Source of the DNA: Bradyrhizobium sp. 170
GTDB lineage: Bacteria; Pseudomonadota; Alphaproteobacteria; Rhizobiales; Xanthobacteraceae
Reading direction: 5' to 3'
NCBI RefSeq assembly: GCF_023101085.1
Contig: NZ_CP064703.1
Coordinates: 7,812,001 to 7,876,000, forward strand
Length of the DNA stretch: 64,000 nucleotides
The notes below the pieces were generated by a model. That model did no database searches. It had not been told where the DNA came from and saw only the letters and a list, made by a program, of their open reading frames with translations. Shown piece after piece: positions 42,963 through 54,283 of this stretch (position 1 is the stretch's first letter; every line of letters begins with the position of its first letter). Position numbers and translations under genes: made by a program.

Positions 42963-43436
42963 ATGGCCGTCGAACCGGACAGCGCGGGTGTGCGCTTCCC
43001 TCCGCCCTTCCTCTATCTGGGAGCGCTGCTGTTGGGGCTGGCGGCGAAGCGGTTCGTCACCCTGCGCTCTTTCGGCATCGACTGGTGGTTGCTGGTCGCG
43101 ACGGGCTCGCTGCTGTTCGTTGCCGGCGCGGCGATGATGCTTGCGGCGGCGGGGCTGTTCCGGCGGCTCGGCACCAACGTTCCGCCGTCGCAGCCAACGA
43201 CCCTCATCGCAACGACCGGTCCCTATCGGTGGACCCGCAATCCCATGTATCTAGGAATGGCGCTTATCTATGCCGGCCTTGCGATCGGCTTCGACGGGCC
43301 GATCGCCTTCGCCTTGCTCCCGTTGGTGCTGATCGCGATCCAGACGCAAGTGATCGCCCGCGAGGAGCGCTATCTCGAAGCGAAGTTCGGCGACGACTAC
43401 CGCCGCTACAAGGCCGAGGTTCGCCGCTGGCTCTGA
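42963..43436 (+). CDS. Isoprenylcysteine carboxylmethyltransferase (ICMT)-like membrane protein
   Basis: 157 residues, four to five membrane helices. The catalytic C-terminal region of the ICMT/PEMT family is present: TTGPYRWTRNPMYLGMALIY and VIAREERYLEAKFGDDYRRY KAEVRRWL, with the Asn-Pro-Met and the Glu-Glu-Arg-Tyr-Leu SAM-binding motifs. I chose the ATG at 42963 because GGAGGATGAGC is correctly spaced. Bacterial members methylate unknown small thiols, alcohols or lipids. Probably co-transcribed with the flavoprotein gene and controlled by the TetR repressor. Confidence 0.85.
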   Translation: MAVEPDSAGVRFPPPFLYLGALLLGLAAKRFVTLRSFGIDWWLLVATGSLLFVAGAAMMLAAAGLFRRLGTNVPPSQPTTLIATTGPYRWTRNPMYLGMALIYAGLAIGFDGPIAFALLPLVLIAIQTQVIAREERYLEAKFGDDYRRYKAEVRRWL

Positions 43437-43589
43437 CTATTCCGCCGCTGCCGCCTGCGGGGCCTTCTGATAAACCAGCACCGGCTTCCTTGCTGCGAGC
43501 TATCATATTCTGAAGGTTGCGGGCCGGTGTCACGGAAAACCGACTGGCCGGCTGACCCCGCAGTACACCCAGCGCCTGAGGAGACGCAC

Positions 43590-43658
43590 ATGTCCAAAAC
43601 CAGAGACAACGAAGCCAGCATCAGCATCGCTCGTCTGACCGCTCTTGGAGAAGCCTGA
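43590..43658 (+). pseudogene. 22-codon gene start fragment
   Basis: MSKTRDNEASISIARLTALG plus EA and a stop. GAGGAGACGCAC upstream of the ATG is a strong ribosome-binding site, which suggests the 5' end of a lost gene or a leader. The following frame encodes an unrelated hydrolase fragment. No homology assigned. Confidence 0.35.
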
Positions 43659-43663
43659 CACAC

Positions 43664-43957
43664 ATGGAGTTCGAACACGTCACCTTCGACCTGCCACACG
43701 GCACCTTTCACGCGCACTACCGGGGCTTGCTGCGACCCGGCATGGTTGGGGCGATGCGCCGCCTATCTCCGCCGATCGCGACGCCCCTGCTGCAGCTCCA
43801 CGGTGCCGACGATGGCTGCATCTTCCCCCCGCGGGTCGACGACCGACATCGGTTCGCCGCCCCGCACGCGCTGGAAGTCGTCCCCGACGTCGGTCACTTC
43901 TTGCACATCGAGGCCCCCGAGGCGATCGCGGAAAGGATCGCGGCATGGGCCGAGTAG
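43664..43957 (+). pseudogene. C-terminal fragment of an alpha/beta hydrolase
   Basis: 97 residues. HAHYRGLLRPGMVGAMRRLS and then IATPLLQLHGADDGCIFPP and VVPDVGHFLHIEAPEAIAERI are the cap and the Asp- and His-containing C-terminal catalytic part of an epoxide-hydrolase-like alpha/beta hydrolase (DD in GADDG, His in VGHFLH). The oxyanion hole and the nucleophile elbow, about 170 residues, are missing. Not expected to be active. Confidence 0.7.
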
Positions 43958-44072
43958 CGGATCACTCGACCCTCGCGGCGAGACCTCCGGGATGGGCGGC
44001 GCGGGCGGACTCTGACACGCAGGTCTAGAAGGAAGCTTAGTTAAGAACGGATCAGAACAAGGATAACATGTC

Positions 44073-44621
44073 ATGGCACAGCACAATGCCGATCAGGTCG
44101 CCGACTGGAATGGCCAAAGCGGGGAGCGCTGGGTCGCCCACCAGGCCCGGCTCGACGCCAGGCTGGCGGTGTTCGGCCAGGCCGCGATCGAAGCCGCCGC
44201 GCCCGGCTGTTCCGCCAGATCGGCTACCAGAAGACCACGGTCGGCGACATCGCCAAAGGACTGCGGATGAGCCCCGCGAATGTCTATCGATTCTTCGAAT
44301 CGAAGAAGGCGATCCGTCAGGCGGTGGCGCACTCGCTGATGGGTGAGGTGGAGCTCGAGGCGCAGCGGATCGTGGCGCGGCCCGGTCCGGTACTCCCGCG
44401 CTTCCGCGAACTGCTCGCACGATCCATCGCATGAGACGATCACACGCAGGTCTGGCGCCTTATCGCTGGTGGAGGCGGGCGCGCTCGCTGATCAGCCCGA
44501 CGACATCCGCGCCCGCGCCTCGGCCGCGGTTCGTGCCGCCTTCGCGGGCCGCCCCGGCGAGCGGTCGGTGATGATCGACGGCGCGACGTGGATCGTCATG
44601 GCGCGCAATCCGGCAAGCTGA
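44073..44621 (+). pseudogene. Methyltransferase gene interrupted by a TetR-regulator fragment
   Basis: Three pieces lie end to end. 44073-44205 encodes MAQHNADQVADWNGQSGERW onward to QAAIEAAAPG, the N terminus of a SAM methyltransferase. 44207-44434, in another frame, encodes LFRQIGYQKTTVGDIAKGLR then MSPANVYRFFESKKAIRQAV, a TetR helix-turn-helix region lacking its first helix, followed by a truncated body and a stop. About 44463-44621, back in the first frame, encodes ALADQPDDIRARASAAVRAA then FAGRPGERSVMIDGATWIVM, the C terminus of the same kind of methyltransferase. The central SAM-binding core is gone. None of the parts should be functional as such. Confidence 0.65.
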
Positions 44622-44636
44622 CAGGGATTAGCAGGG

Positions 44637-44669
44637 AAGACGCCCCGCTCGGTGGAGGGGGGCGTCTTT
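44637..44669 (+). terminator. Rho-independent terminator
   Basis: AAGACGCCCC (44637-44646) and GGGGCGTCTT (44659-44668) form a perfect 10-bp stem with a 12-nt loop, ending in TTT. It sits 16 bases after the stop of the methyltransferase C-terminal fragment, so it probably served that gene before it decayed. Confidence 0.75.
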
Positions 44670-44770
44670 GGTCGGTCAGCGGGACCCGATGAGGGCGTAT
44701 TCGCCGGCGGTCTCGGTCTCGGAGAGTAGAGAGTTAGTTAGTTGGCCAATCGGTCAGGTACGCAGAAGAG

Positions 44771-45052
44771 ATGGGTGCTGACATGAGTCACCGGCTTATC
44801 GATGCCGCTCCCTCGAATGCGTCCGAGCTCTCCGCTTATGTGGAGAGTCTCCGCGAGCACTTGCTGGCGCATCCGGAGGAATGGGAGCAGGTTACGCTGG
44901 ACCAATATCTCGAAGCTTTCGCAGCTGTGCTGCGAGACCATCAAGGGCCGAGCCCCCTTGGCCAAAGCCGCCTCCTGGACGGGCATGAGCGGGAAAGCAT
45001 GCCTTACGCCGTCCTTGCTCGACTGCTGCATGCGGCCAGCATCTACGAGTAG
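44771..45052 (+). CDS. Small DUF7660-like protein
   Basis: 93 residues. NASELSAYVESLREHLLAHP then EEWEQVTLDQYLEAFAAVLR follows the pattern of a family of small immunity-like cytoplasmic proteins (helix, DLxxNPxEWEN, TLxxFLEAxAAWL). I recognise the pattern but cannot verify the family by search. Start may be 44771 or 44783; neither has a strong ribosome-binding site. GC content lower than the core. It lies alone inside island 1. Confidence 0.6.
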   Translation: MGADMSHRLIDAAPSNASELSAYVESLREHLLAHPEEWEQVTLDQYLEAFAAVLRDHQGPSPLGQSRLLDGHERESMPYAVLARLLHAASIYE

Positions 45053-45485
45053 CCCTGACGCGCCTTCGGTTGACCCTGGCGAGCCGGAGCGAATTCGATC
45101 GAGCGATCGCCGGCAACATCGTGCGAATACGGCTTTCAACTTCGTCCTGAACCAGGACTATCAGCGACTGAGCCGAAGCTGCCGGACCGAGCGCCCGCCG
45201 ACACAAAAACGGGGCGAATTCCGCAGCGTCTCGAACGACTTGCAGGATCGAGTCGTTTTCAAAACGAAAGCACCGCTGATCGAGTCGTTCTTAAGGTCAA
45301 GATCGAGTCGTTTTCAAAATGCAGGAATCAGCAAACTCAAGCACTTAACCGAGTCGTTTTCAAAGTGTCCCCACAACATCATCCGAAAACGCAAGACCTG
45401 GTAGGGCGTGGACTCATGAGAGCCCAGCATGCCCGGGATTGGGCCGGACATCACGAGAGTTGGAGCCAGCTGGAGACCAGGCGCC
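45053..45485. other. 433-base gap closing island 1
   Basis: No gene found. It holds the four-copy CGAGTCGTTTTCAAA array at 45246-45365. After about 45,400 the sequence leads into the convergent cheY gene and core composition returns. Confidence 0.5.
45246..45365. repeat. Four-copy short repeat array, TCGAGTCGTTTTCAAA
   Basis: GATCGAGTCGTTTTCAAAA (45246-), GATCGAGTCGTTCTTAAGG (45278-), GATCGAGTCGTTTTCAAAA (45301-) and ACCGAGTCGTTTTCAAAG (45348-45365). Spacing is irregular (about 33, 23 and 47 bases start to start), so it is not a CRISPR. It matches the reverse complement of the array at 40007-40067. Confidence 0.6.
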
Positions 45486-45881
45486 TTACGCCGTCGCCAT
45501 ATCCGGGAAGACCGCCTCGATCTTGGTCTTCAGCGTCGCCGCGTTGAACGGCTTGACGATGTAGTTGTTCACGCCGGCCTTCTTGGCGGCGATCACGTTC
45601 TCGGTCTTGGATTCCGCCGTGATCATGATGAAGGGCGTGGTGGCCAGATTGGGGTCGGCACGGACTTCCTTGAGCAGGTCGTAGCCGGTCATCGGCTCCA
45701 TGTTCCAGTCGGAGATCACGAGCCCGTATTTCTTGCCGCGCATCTTGTTCAGCGCCGCCGAACCGTCGCTGGCATCGTCGATGTTGTCGAAGCCGAGCTG
45801 CTTCAGAAGATTTCGGATGATGCGGATCATGGTGCTGTAGTCATCAACCACCAGAACCGGCATGGACAAATCAACCGCCAT
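45486..45881 (-). CDS. cheY: CheY-like single-domain response regulator
   Basis: 131 residues, receiver domain only. Acidic pocket PVLVVDDYSTMIRIIRNLLK, phosphoacceptor Asp in GLVISDWNMEPMTGYDLL, switch Thr in FIMITAESKTENVIAA and Lys in NNYIVKPFNAATLK. The SDWNMP-like stretch and length match chemotaxis CheY proteins rather than DivK. The ATG at 45881 is preceded by GGGGGAAAG. No other chemotaxis genes are adjacent. Convergent with the end of island 1 and divergent from ribF. Confidence 0.9.
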   Translation of the reverse strand: MAVDLSMPVLVVDDYSTMIRIIRNLLKQLGFDNIDDASDGSAALNKMRGKKYGLVISDWNMEPMTGYDLLKEVRADPNLATTPFIMITAESKTENVIAAKKAGVNNYIVKPFNAATLKTKIEAVFPDMATA

Positions 45882-46112
45882 CTTTCCCCCACTCAATGCT
45901 TACGCCACAAACTATCGGCAGGCCTGCGCGACCCGCAGTCCTCCCCCCAGCTCTAGCATCAGGCGTTAAACAGCCAGTTAACCGGGCGGCGCTGGATTGC
46001 AGCCGTTTTGGTCCGACCCGCCCCGCTTGACTTCGACGGGGGCACCGCGTCACGGTCCGGCCGCGTTCCCTGACCCAAAGAATCTTTGAAGAATCCCTGA
46101 AGAATCCCCGAA

Positions 46113-47084
46113 ATGACAACTGGTTTTACCGTTATCCGAGACACCACCCCTGCCGCCGAGATCCCCCGCGGGGCCGTGGTCGCCATGGGCAATTTCGACG
46201 GCGTTCATCTGGGGCACCGGGCCGTGATCGACGCGGCCCTGCGGATGGGCCGCGCCCACGGCAAGCCGGCTTTCGCCCTCACCTTCGAGCCGCATCCCCG
46301 CACCTTTTTCAGCCCGAACAGCCCGCAATTCCGCCTCTCCGACGAGGCCGGCAAGCTGCGGCTGCTGGCCGGGACGGGACTGGACGGAGCCGTGGTGATG
46401 ACGTTCGACAAGACCCGCGCCGGAACCTCGGCGCAAGATTTCATTCACCATGACCTGATCCAGCGCCTCGGCGTCAGCGGCATTGCGGTCGGCTACGACT
46501 TTCATTTCGGCAAGGGCCGCTCCGGCTCGCCGAGCCTGCTGGTCAGCGAGGGGCCGCGGCTCGGCATCGAGGTCGACGTCCAGGCCCATGTCGATATCGA
46601 GGAGCGGCCGGTGTCCTCCAGCGCGATCCGCATGGCGCTGGCGGAGGGCCAGATCGACGAAGCCACCGCCATGCTGGGCGGACCGTGGTTCGTCAGCGGC
46701 GAGGTGATCCATGGCGAGAAGCGCGGCCGCGATCTCGGCTACCCCACCGCCAATATCCGCCTCGACAAGAATTGCAGCCTCAAGCACGGCATCTATGCGG
46801 TGCGGGTCGGCCGCGGAGCCGAGCGCTTTGACGCGGTGGCAAGCTTCGGCCGCCGCCCGACCTTCGACAATGGCGCGCCGCTGCTCGAAGTGTTCCTGTT
46901 CGATTTCAAGAGCGACCTCTACGGCGCTGTGCTCGACGTCGCTTTCATTCGTTTCATCCGCGACGAACTTAAGTTCGACTCAATCGACGCGTTGATCAGG
47001 CAAATGGACGACGACAGCGCCCGAGCCCGCGCGGCCCTGGCCGCCGCGCCCGACGCATTTCCGAAGCTTGGAGTCATCGGCTGA
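46113..47084 (+). CDS. ribF: Bifunctional riboflavin kinase / FAD synthetase
   Basis: 323 residues. N-terminal nucleotidyltransferase domain: VVAMGNFDGVHLGHRAVID, FEPHPRTFF, VGYDFHFGKGRSGSPSLL and VSSSAIRMALAEG. C-terminal flavokinase domain: VIHGEKRGRDLGYPTANIRL and KHGIYAVRVG then ASFGRRPTFDN, ending with IRDELKFDSIDALIRQM. It converts riboflavin to FMN and then FAD. Together with ribH at 3.7-4.3 kb, the window carries two riboflavin-pathway genes, far apart. The next gene starts within or just after its stop codon. Confidence 0.96.
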   Translation: MTTGFTVIRDTTPAAEIPRGAVVAMGNFDGVHLGHRAVIDAALRMGRAHGKPAFALTFEPHPRTFFSPNSPQFRLSDEAGKLRLLAGTGLDGAVVMTFDKTRAGTSAQDFIHHDLIQRLGVSGIAVGYDFHFGKGRSGSPSLLVSEGPRLGIEVDVQAHVDIEERPVSSSAIRMALAEGQIDEATAMLGGPWFVSGEVIHGEKRGRDLGYPTANIRLDKNCSLKHGIYAVRVGRGAERFDAVASFGRRPTFDNGAPLLEVFLFDFKSDLYGAVLDVAFIRFIRDELKFDSIDALIRQMDDDSARARAALAAAPDAFPKLGVIG

Positions 47085-47635
47085 GCAAGACCGAAAAACA
47101 AAAAATGCTGGCTGGCGAACTCTATCGCCCCGGCGATCCCGAACTGCAGGCGGATGCCTCCGCGAACAAGGCCTGGCTCGCGCGCTACAATGCGGTGCTC
47201 GCGGCACCCGTGGCCGAGCGGCACGCGCTGCTGTCGGCCCATTTCGGACACGTCGGCACCGGCGCCGTGATCCGCCCGCCGTTCTTCTGCGATTACGGCT
47301 ACAACATCCGGCTCGGCGACGAGGTGTTTCTCAATTTCAACTGCGTCATCCTCGACGTGGTCGAAGTTGTCATCGGCGACCGCACCCAGATCGGACCCGC
47401 GACGCAAATCTATGCTGCCGACCACCCGCGCGACGCGGAGACGCGGCGGACCGGCCTTGAATTCGGCCGCCCGGTGCGGATCGGCAGCGATGTCTGGGTC
47501 GGCGGCGGCGCCATCATCCTGCCAGGGATCACGATCGGCGATGGCGCCGTGATCGGCGCCGGCAGCGTCGTCACGCGGGATGTTGCCGCCAATCAGATAG
47601 TTGCCGGAAACCCGGCCCGACCGCGTCGGGCCTGA
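47081..47635 (+). CDS. Sugar O-acetyltransferase (maltose/galactoside acetyltransferase family), possible CUG start
   Basis: Left-handed beta-helix acetyltransferase. From the ATG at 47105: [20 protein letters not shown], the Mac domain, then [20 protein letters not shown], the catalytic His in [17 protein letters not shown], and [31 protein letters not shown]. Family members normally begin with M-(S)[13 protein letters not shown]; that stretch (SKTEKQK) is encoded in frame just before the ATG, but its only start-like codon is CTG at 47081, overlapping the ribF stop, with GGAG seven bases upstream. Initiation at 47105 has no ribosome-binding site (AAAACAAAAA). I give the longer form; acceptor sugar unknown. 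Confidence 0.8.
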   Translation: MSKTEKQKMLAGELYRPGDPELQADASANKAWLARYNAVLAAPVAERHALLSAHFGHVGTGAVIRPPFFCDYGYNIRLGDEVFLNFNCVILDVVEVVIGDRTQIGPATQIYAADHPRDAETRRTGLEFGRPVRIGSDVWVGGGAIILPGITIGDGAVIGAGSVVTRDVAANQIVAGNPARPRRA

Positions 47636-47831
47636 CGGGACGGCCGCGCCGGGGCTTTGCGATTTCCCGGTTGGCTGCTATGGAAATCCCCCATGTTTGC
47701 GCGGCGCACCATCAGCATTAGCGGCCCGGCTTCCGCCTGAGCGTTCAGCTCGGCGCAAGACCGGGATTTTCGTGCTTCACCCGCTATTCCCCGCGTTTCA
47801 GCGCCGTTTACGAGCCCAAACCAGAGCATTC

Positions 47832-51389
<3,558 letters not shown>

Positions 51390-51908
51390 GTGTCTGGCCT
51401 CGAACGCCCGCGAACCCCTCACCTCCGCGCCGGCGTCATTGCCGCGATCGCCGCGCTGGTGATCGATCAGGCCTCGAAGCTCTGGCTGCTCTACGTGTTC
51501 GACCTCGCCCATCGCGGCGCGGTCCGGGTCACGCCGTTCTTTGACCTGGTGCTGGCCTGGAACGTCGGGATCAGCTTTGGCTGGTTCCAGAGCGACAACC
51601 AGCTTGCCCAGGTCGCGCTGATGGCGGTCAAGGCGATTGCCGTGATCGTGCTGGGGATCTGGATGGCGCGCTCCAGCACGCTGCTGGCGACGCTGGCTCT
51701 CGGCCTCATCATCGGCGGCGCGGCCGGCAACGTCATCGACCGCTTCCTGTATGGCGCGGTGGTCGATTTCGCCCTGTTCCACATCGAGATCGGGGGAAAA
51801 ACCTTCAATTGGTACGTGTTTAACCTCGCGGATGTGGCCATTGTTGCCGGGGTAGCGGGCCTATTGTATGACTCGTTCCTGGGGGTACCCGCCGCAAAAG
51901 CGCCCTGA
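51390..51908 (+). CDS. lspA: Lipoprotein signal peptidase
   Basis: 172-residue inner-membrane aspartic peptidase that removes signal peptides of lipidated prolipoproteins. Four membrane helices. Catalytic region: GNVIDRFLYGAVVDFALF and VFNLADVAIVAG, which contain the two conserved Asp residues (NxxDR and FNxAD). Also AALVIDQASKLWL and VLAWNVGISFGWFQ. It begins with GTG immediately after the ileS stop codon (TAAGTG), so ileS-lspA is an operon as in many proteobacteria. Confidence 0.95.
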   Translation: MSGLERPRTPHLRAGVIAAIAALVIDQASKLWLLYVFDLAHRGAVRVTPFFDLVLAWNVGISFGWFQSDNQLAQVALMAVKAIAVIVLGIWMARSSTLLATLALGLIIGGAAGNVIDRFLYGAVVDFALFHIEIGGKTFNWYVFNLADVAIVAGVAGLLYDSFLGVPAAKAP

Positions 51909-51982
51909 TCCCGGCCGATACGAACCCTTGCGGTATGGAGCCATTACGCGCCTCAAGCCAGCCCCCGCGTGTTGCAGAAATT

Positions 51983-52714
51983 ATGAATGGGAACAGCGCG
52001 ATGCGCGAGACCGAAGCCCGCTTCTGGATGCTGCAGACCAGCTCGCTGAGCCGGGCCCTGCGGTTCGCCGCCATTGCCCTCGGCATAGGCCTCGTAATGG
52101 CCGCCGGACCGTTGCGCGCGGCTGACGACGAGGACGAAGACGACAAGACCTTCGAAGAAAAGATCATCGAAGGCATCATGCGCGGCATCGGCGGCACCAA
52201 CATGGAAAACCGCGGCATCGAGTACCGCGAGCGCTCCCCGCTGGTGGTCCCCCCCAAGCTCGATTTGCCGCCGCCGGCCGCGACCGCGGCCGAGGTGAAG
52301 GCCCCGAACTGGCCAAAAGATCCCGACGACCAGCGCCGCAAGGCAGCCATCGCGGCGCGCAAGAAAGAGAACAAGGACCCGCGCGAAGCGGCCCGCATCC
52401 TGACGCCGGCCGAACTCGCGGTGGGCAAGACCGCGGCGCCTTCGCGCAAAGACAACGATCCGGTTCAGCCCGGCACCTCGAACAACAACCCGATCCTGAG
52501 CCCGTCGCAGCTCGGCTATAGCGGTGGCTTCAGCGGCCTGTTCGGCGGCAGCAAGACCGAGACGGCCCCGTTCAAGGCCGAGCCGACGCGGGATTCGCTG
52601 ACCCAGCCTCCGCCCGGCTACCAGACGCCGTCGCCGAATTATGCCTACGGCACCGGGCCGAAGGAATCGCTCAACAAGGAATACAACCCGGCCAAGGGCA
52701 AGTATGGCGAATAG
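51983..52714 (+). CDS. Exported Pro-rich protein, unknown function
   Basis: 243 residues. A hydrophobic segment (RALRFAAIALGIGLVMAAG) ending PLRAADDEDEDD is a signal peptide, although the N terminus before it is long; an alternative start at 52001 shortens it. The mature part has EEKIIEGIMRGIGGTNMENR and then long Pro/Lys-rich, probably disordered sequence, ending GTGPKESLNKEYNPAKGKYG. Homologues in Bradyrhizobium, as far as I know, are named hypothetical. It follows lspA by 74 bases and precedes the M16 peptidases, so an envelope role is plausible but unproven. Confidence 0.7.
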   Translation: MNGNSAMRETEARFWMLQTSSLSRALRFAAIALGIGLVMAAGPLRAADDEDEDDKTFEEKIIEGIMRGIGGTNMENRGIEYRERSPLVVPPKLDLPPPAATAAEVKAPNWPKDPDDQRRKAAIAARKKENKDPREAARILTPAELAVGKTAAPSRKDNDPVQPGTSNNNPILSPSQLGYSGGFSGLFGGSKTETAPFKAEPTRDSLTQPPPGYQTPSPNYAYGTGPKESLNKEYNPAKGKYGE

Positions 52715-52733
52715 TTAAGTATGGCGATTAGTT
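52700..52733 (+). repeat. 17-bp tandem duplication over the stop codon
   Basis: AAGTATGGCGAATAGTT (52700-52716) is followed directly by AAGTATGGCGATTAGTT (52717-52733), one mismatch. The first copy contains the stop codon of the preceding gene. Confidence 0.6.
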
Positions 52734-52891
52734 AAGCTGATCTCTCGCCTTCGTGACGATTGCCGGTGCCAGCGCGGTGTACGATGCCGCGGCTTGATCC
52801 CGAACGGCTTTATCGGGTTACTTCTAACATTTGCGCGAATACCCGCCGCAGGACCGGTAACCCGTTTTGCGGAACAAGCGCCAGATAGGTC

Positions 52892-54283
52892 ATGATGTAT
52901 TCACACCGTTTTGCCGCCTCTCTCGTAGCAGCCCTCATCTCGACGTTTGCATTTTCCGCCGGCAGCACATTCGCCCAGACCACGGTCACGTCGGAACGTC
53001 CCGCCAGCTTCACCCTCGACAACGGCCTGCAAGTGGTCGTGATCCCGGATCACCGCACGCCCGTCGTCACGCAGATGATCTGGTACAAGGTCGGCTCCGC
53101 CGACGAGACGCCGGGCAAATCGGGACTGGCGCACTTCCTCGAACATCTGATGTTCAAGGGGACGGCCAAACATCCCGCCGGTGAATTCTCCCAGACCGTG
53201 CTGCGGATCGGCGGCAACGAAAACGCCTTCACCTCGCTCGACTACACCGGCTATTTCCAGCGCGTGCCGCGCGAGCAGCTGGCGAAAATGATGGAGTTCG
53301 AGGCCGACCGCATGACCGGCCTCATCCTCAAGGATGAGAACGTGCTGCCCGAGCGCGACGTCGTGCTGGAAGAGTTCAACATGCGCGTCGCCAACAATCC
53401 GGACGCGCGGCTGACCGAGCAGATCATGGCGGCGCTGTATCTCAACCATCCCTATGGCCGGCCGATCATCGGTTGGCGCCAGGAGATCGAGAAGCTCGAC
53501 CGCGAGGATGCATTGGCGTTCTACAAGCGTTTCTACGCGCCGAACAACGCGATCCTGGTGATCGCGGGCGACGTCGATGCCAAGGAAGTCCGCCCGATGG
53601 TGGAAAAAGCCTATGGCGGCATCCCGGCGCAGCCGGCGATATCAGCGCATCGCATCCGTCCGCAGGAGCCGGTGCCCGCCGCGCCGCGCACGGTGACGCT
53701 GTCCGATCCGCGCGTCGAACAGACCAGCCTGCGGCGCTATTATCTCGTCCCCTCCTCCGCGACGGCTGCGGCCGGCGAAGGCCCCGCGCTCGACGTGCTC
53801 GCGCAACTGATGGGCGGCGGCTCCAACTCCTATCTCTACCGCGCGCTGGTGATCGACCTTCCGCTCGCGATCAGCGCCGGCGCCGGATACCAGGGCACTT
53901 CGCTGGATCCGTCGCAGTTCTCGATCTCGGTTTCGCCAAAGCCGGGCGTGGAGTTCTCGCAGATCGAGCAGGCGATCGACGGCGTGATTGCGGAGGTGAT
54001 CCAGAATCCCGCCCGCGCCGAGGATCTCGAGCGGGTCAAGACCCAGTTGATTGCGGAGGCGATCTACGCCCAGGACAATCAGGCCACGCTGGCGCGCTGG
54101 TATGGCGGTGCGCTGACGACGGGGCTTTCCATCGACGACATCAGGAGCTGGCCGGAGCGGATTCGCGCCGTCACTGCCGAGCAGGTCCGCGACGCCGCCC
54201 AGAAATGGCTCGAGAAGAACCGCTCGGTGACCGGCTATCTGATCAAGGATGCCGCGCCGAAACGCGAGGAGAAGCGCTCGTGA
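52892..54283 (+). CDS. M16 family zinc metallopeptidase (catalytic member)
   Basis: 463 residues with a signal peptide (cleavage near TFAQT). The inverted zinc motif HxxEH is intact in KSGLAHFLEHLMFKGTAKH and the distal Glu is in LPERDVVLEEFNMRVANNPD. The C-terminal M16 domain has MGGGSNSYLYRALVIDLPLA, with the Arg-Tyr-type substrate contact region. Periplasmic peptidases of this type act on small or unfolded peptides, generally as heterodimers with a non-catalytic partner. Its stop overlaps the GTG start of the next gene, which encodes exactly such a partner. Confidence 0.93.
   Translation: MMYSHRFAASLVAALISTFAFSAGSTFAQTTVTSERPASFTLDNGLQVVVIPDHRTPVVTQMIWYKVGSADETPGKSGLAHFLEHLMFKGTAKHPAGEFSQTVLRIGGNENAFTSLDYTGYFQRVPREQLAKMMEFEADRMTGLILKDENVLPERDVVLEEFNMRVANNPDARLTEQIMAALYLNHPYGRPIIGWRQEIEKLDREDALAFYKRFYAPNNAILVIAGDVDAKEVRPMVEKAYGGIPAQPAISAHRIRPQEPVPAAPRTVTLSDPRVEQTSLRRYYLVPSSATAAAGEGPALDVLAQLMGGGSNSYLYRALVIDLPLAISAGAGYQGTSLDPSQFSISVSPKPGVEFSQIEQAIDGVIAEVIQNPARAEDLERVKTQLIAEAIYAQDNQATLARWYGGALTTGLSIDDIRSWPERIRAVTAEQVRDAAQKWLEKNRSVTGYLIKDAAPKREEKRS

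Noticed and set aside
45246..45365. CRISPR-like array of four repeats
   Set aside because: Units are only 15-18 bp, spacing is irregular (about 33, 23 and 47 bases), and there is no cas gene or leader.
39921..45485. Prophage or integrative element with its own integrase in island 1
   Set aside because: No integrase, transposase, replication or structural gene is recognisable; only repeats and accessory genes.
45964..45982. CtrA box upstream of cheY (TTAAACAGCCAGTTAACC)
   Set aside because: The spacing between TTAA halves is eight, not the required seven.
53473..54279. Long N-terminal extension of the second M16 protein
   Set aside because: The extension lies wholly inside the first M16 gene in another frame; the GTG at 54280 gives a normal signal peptide.
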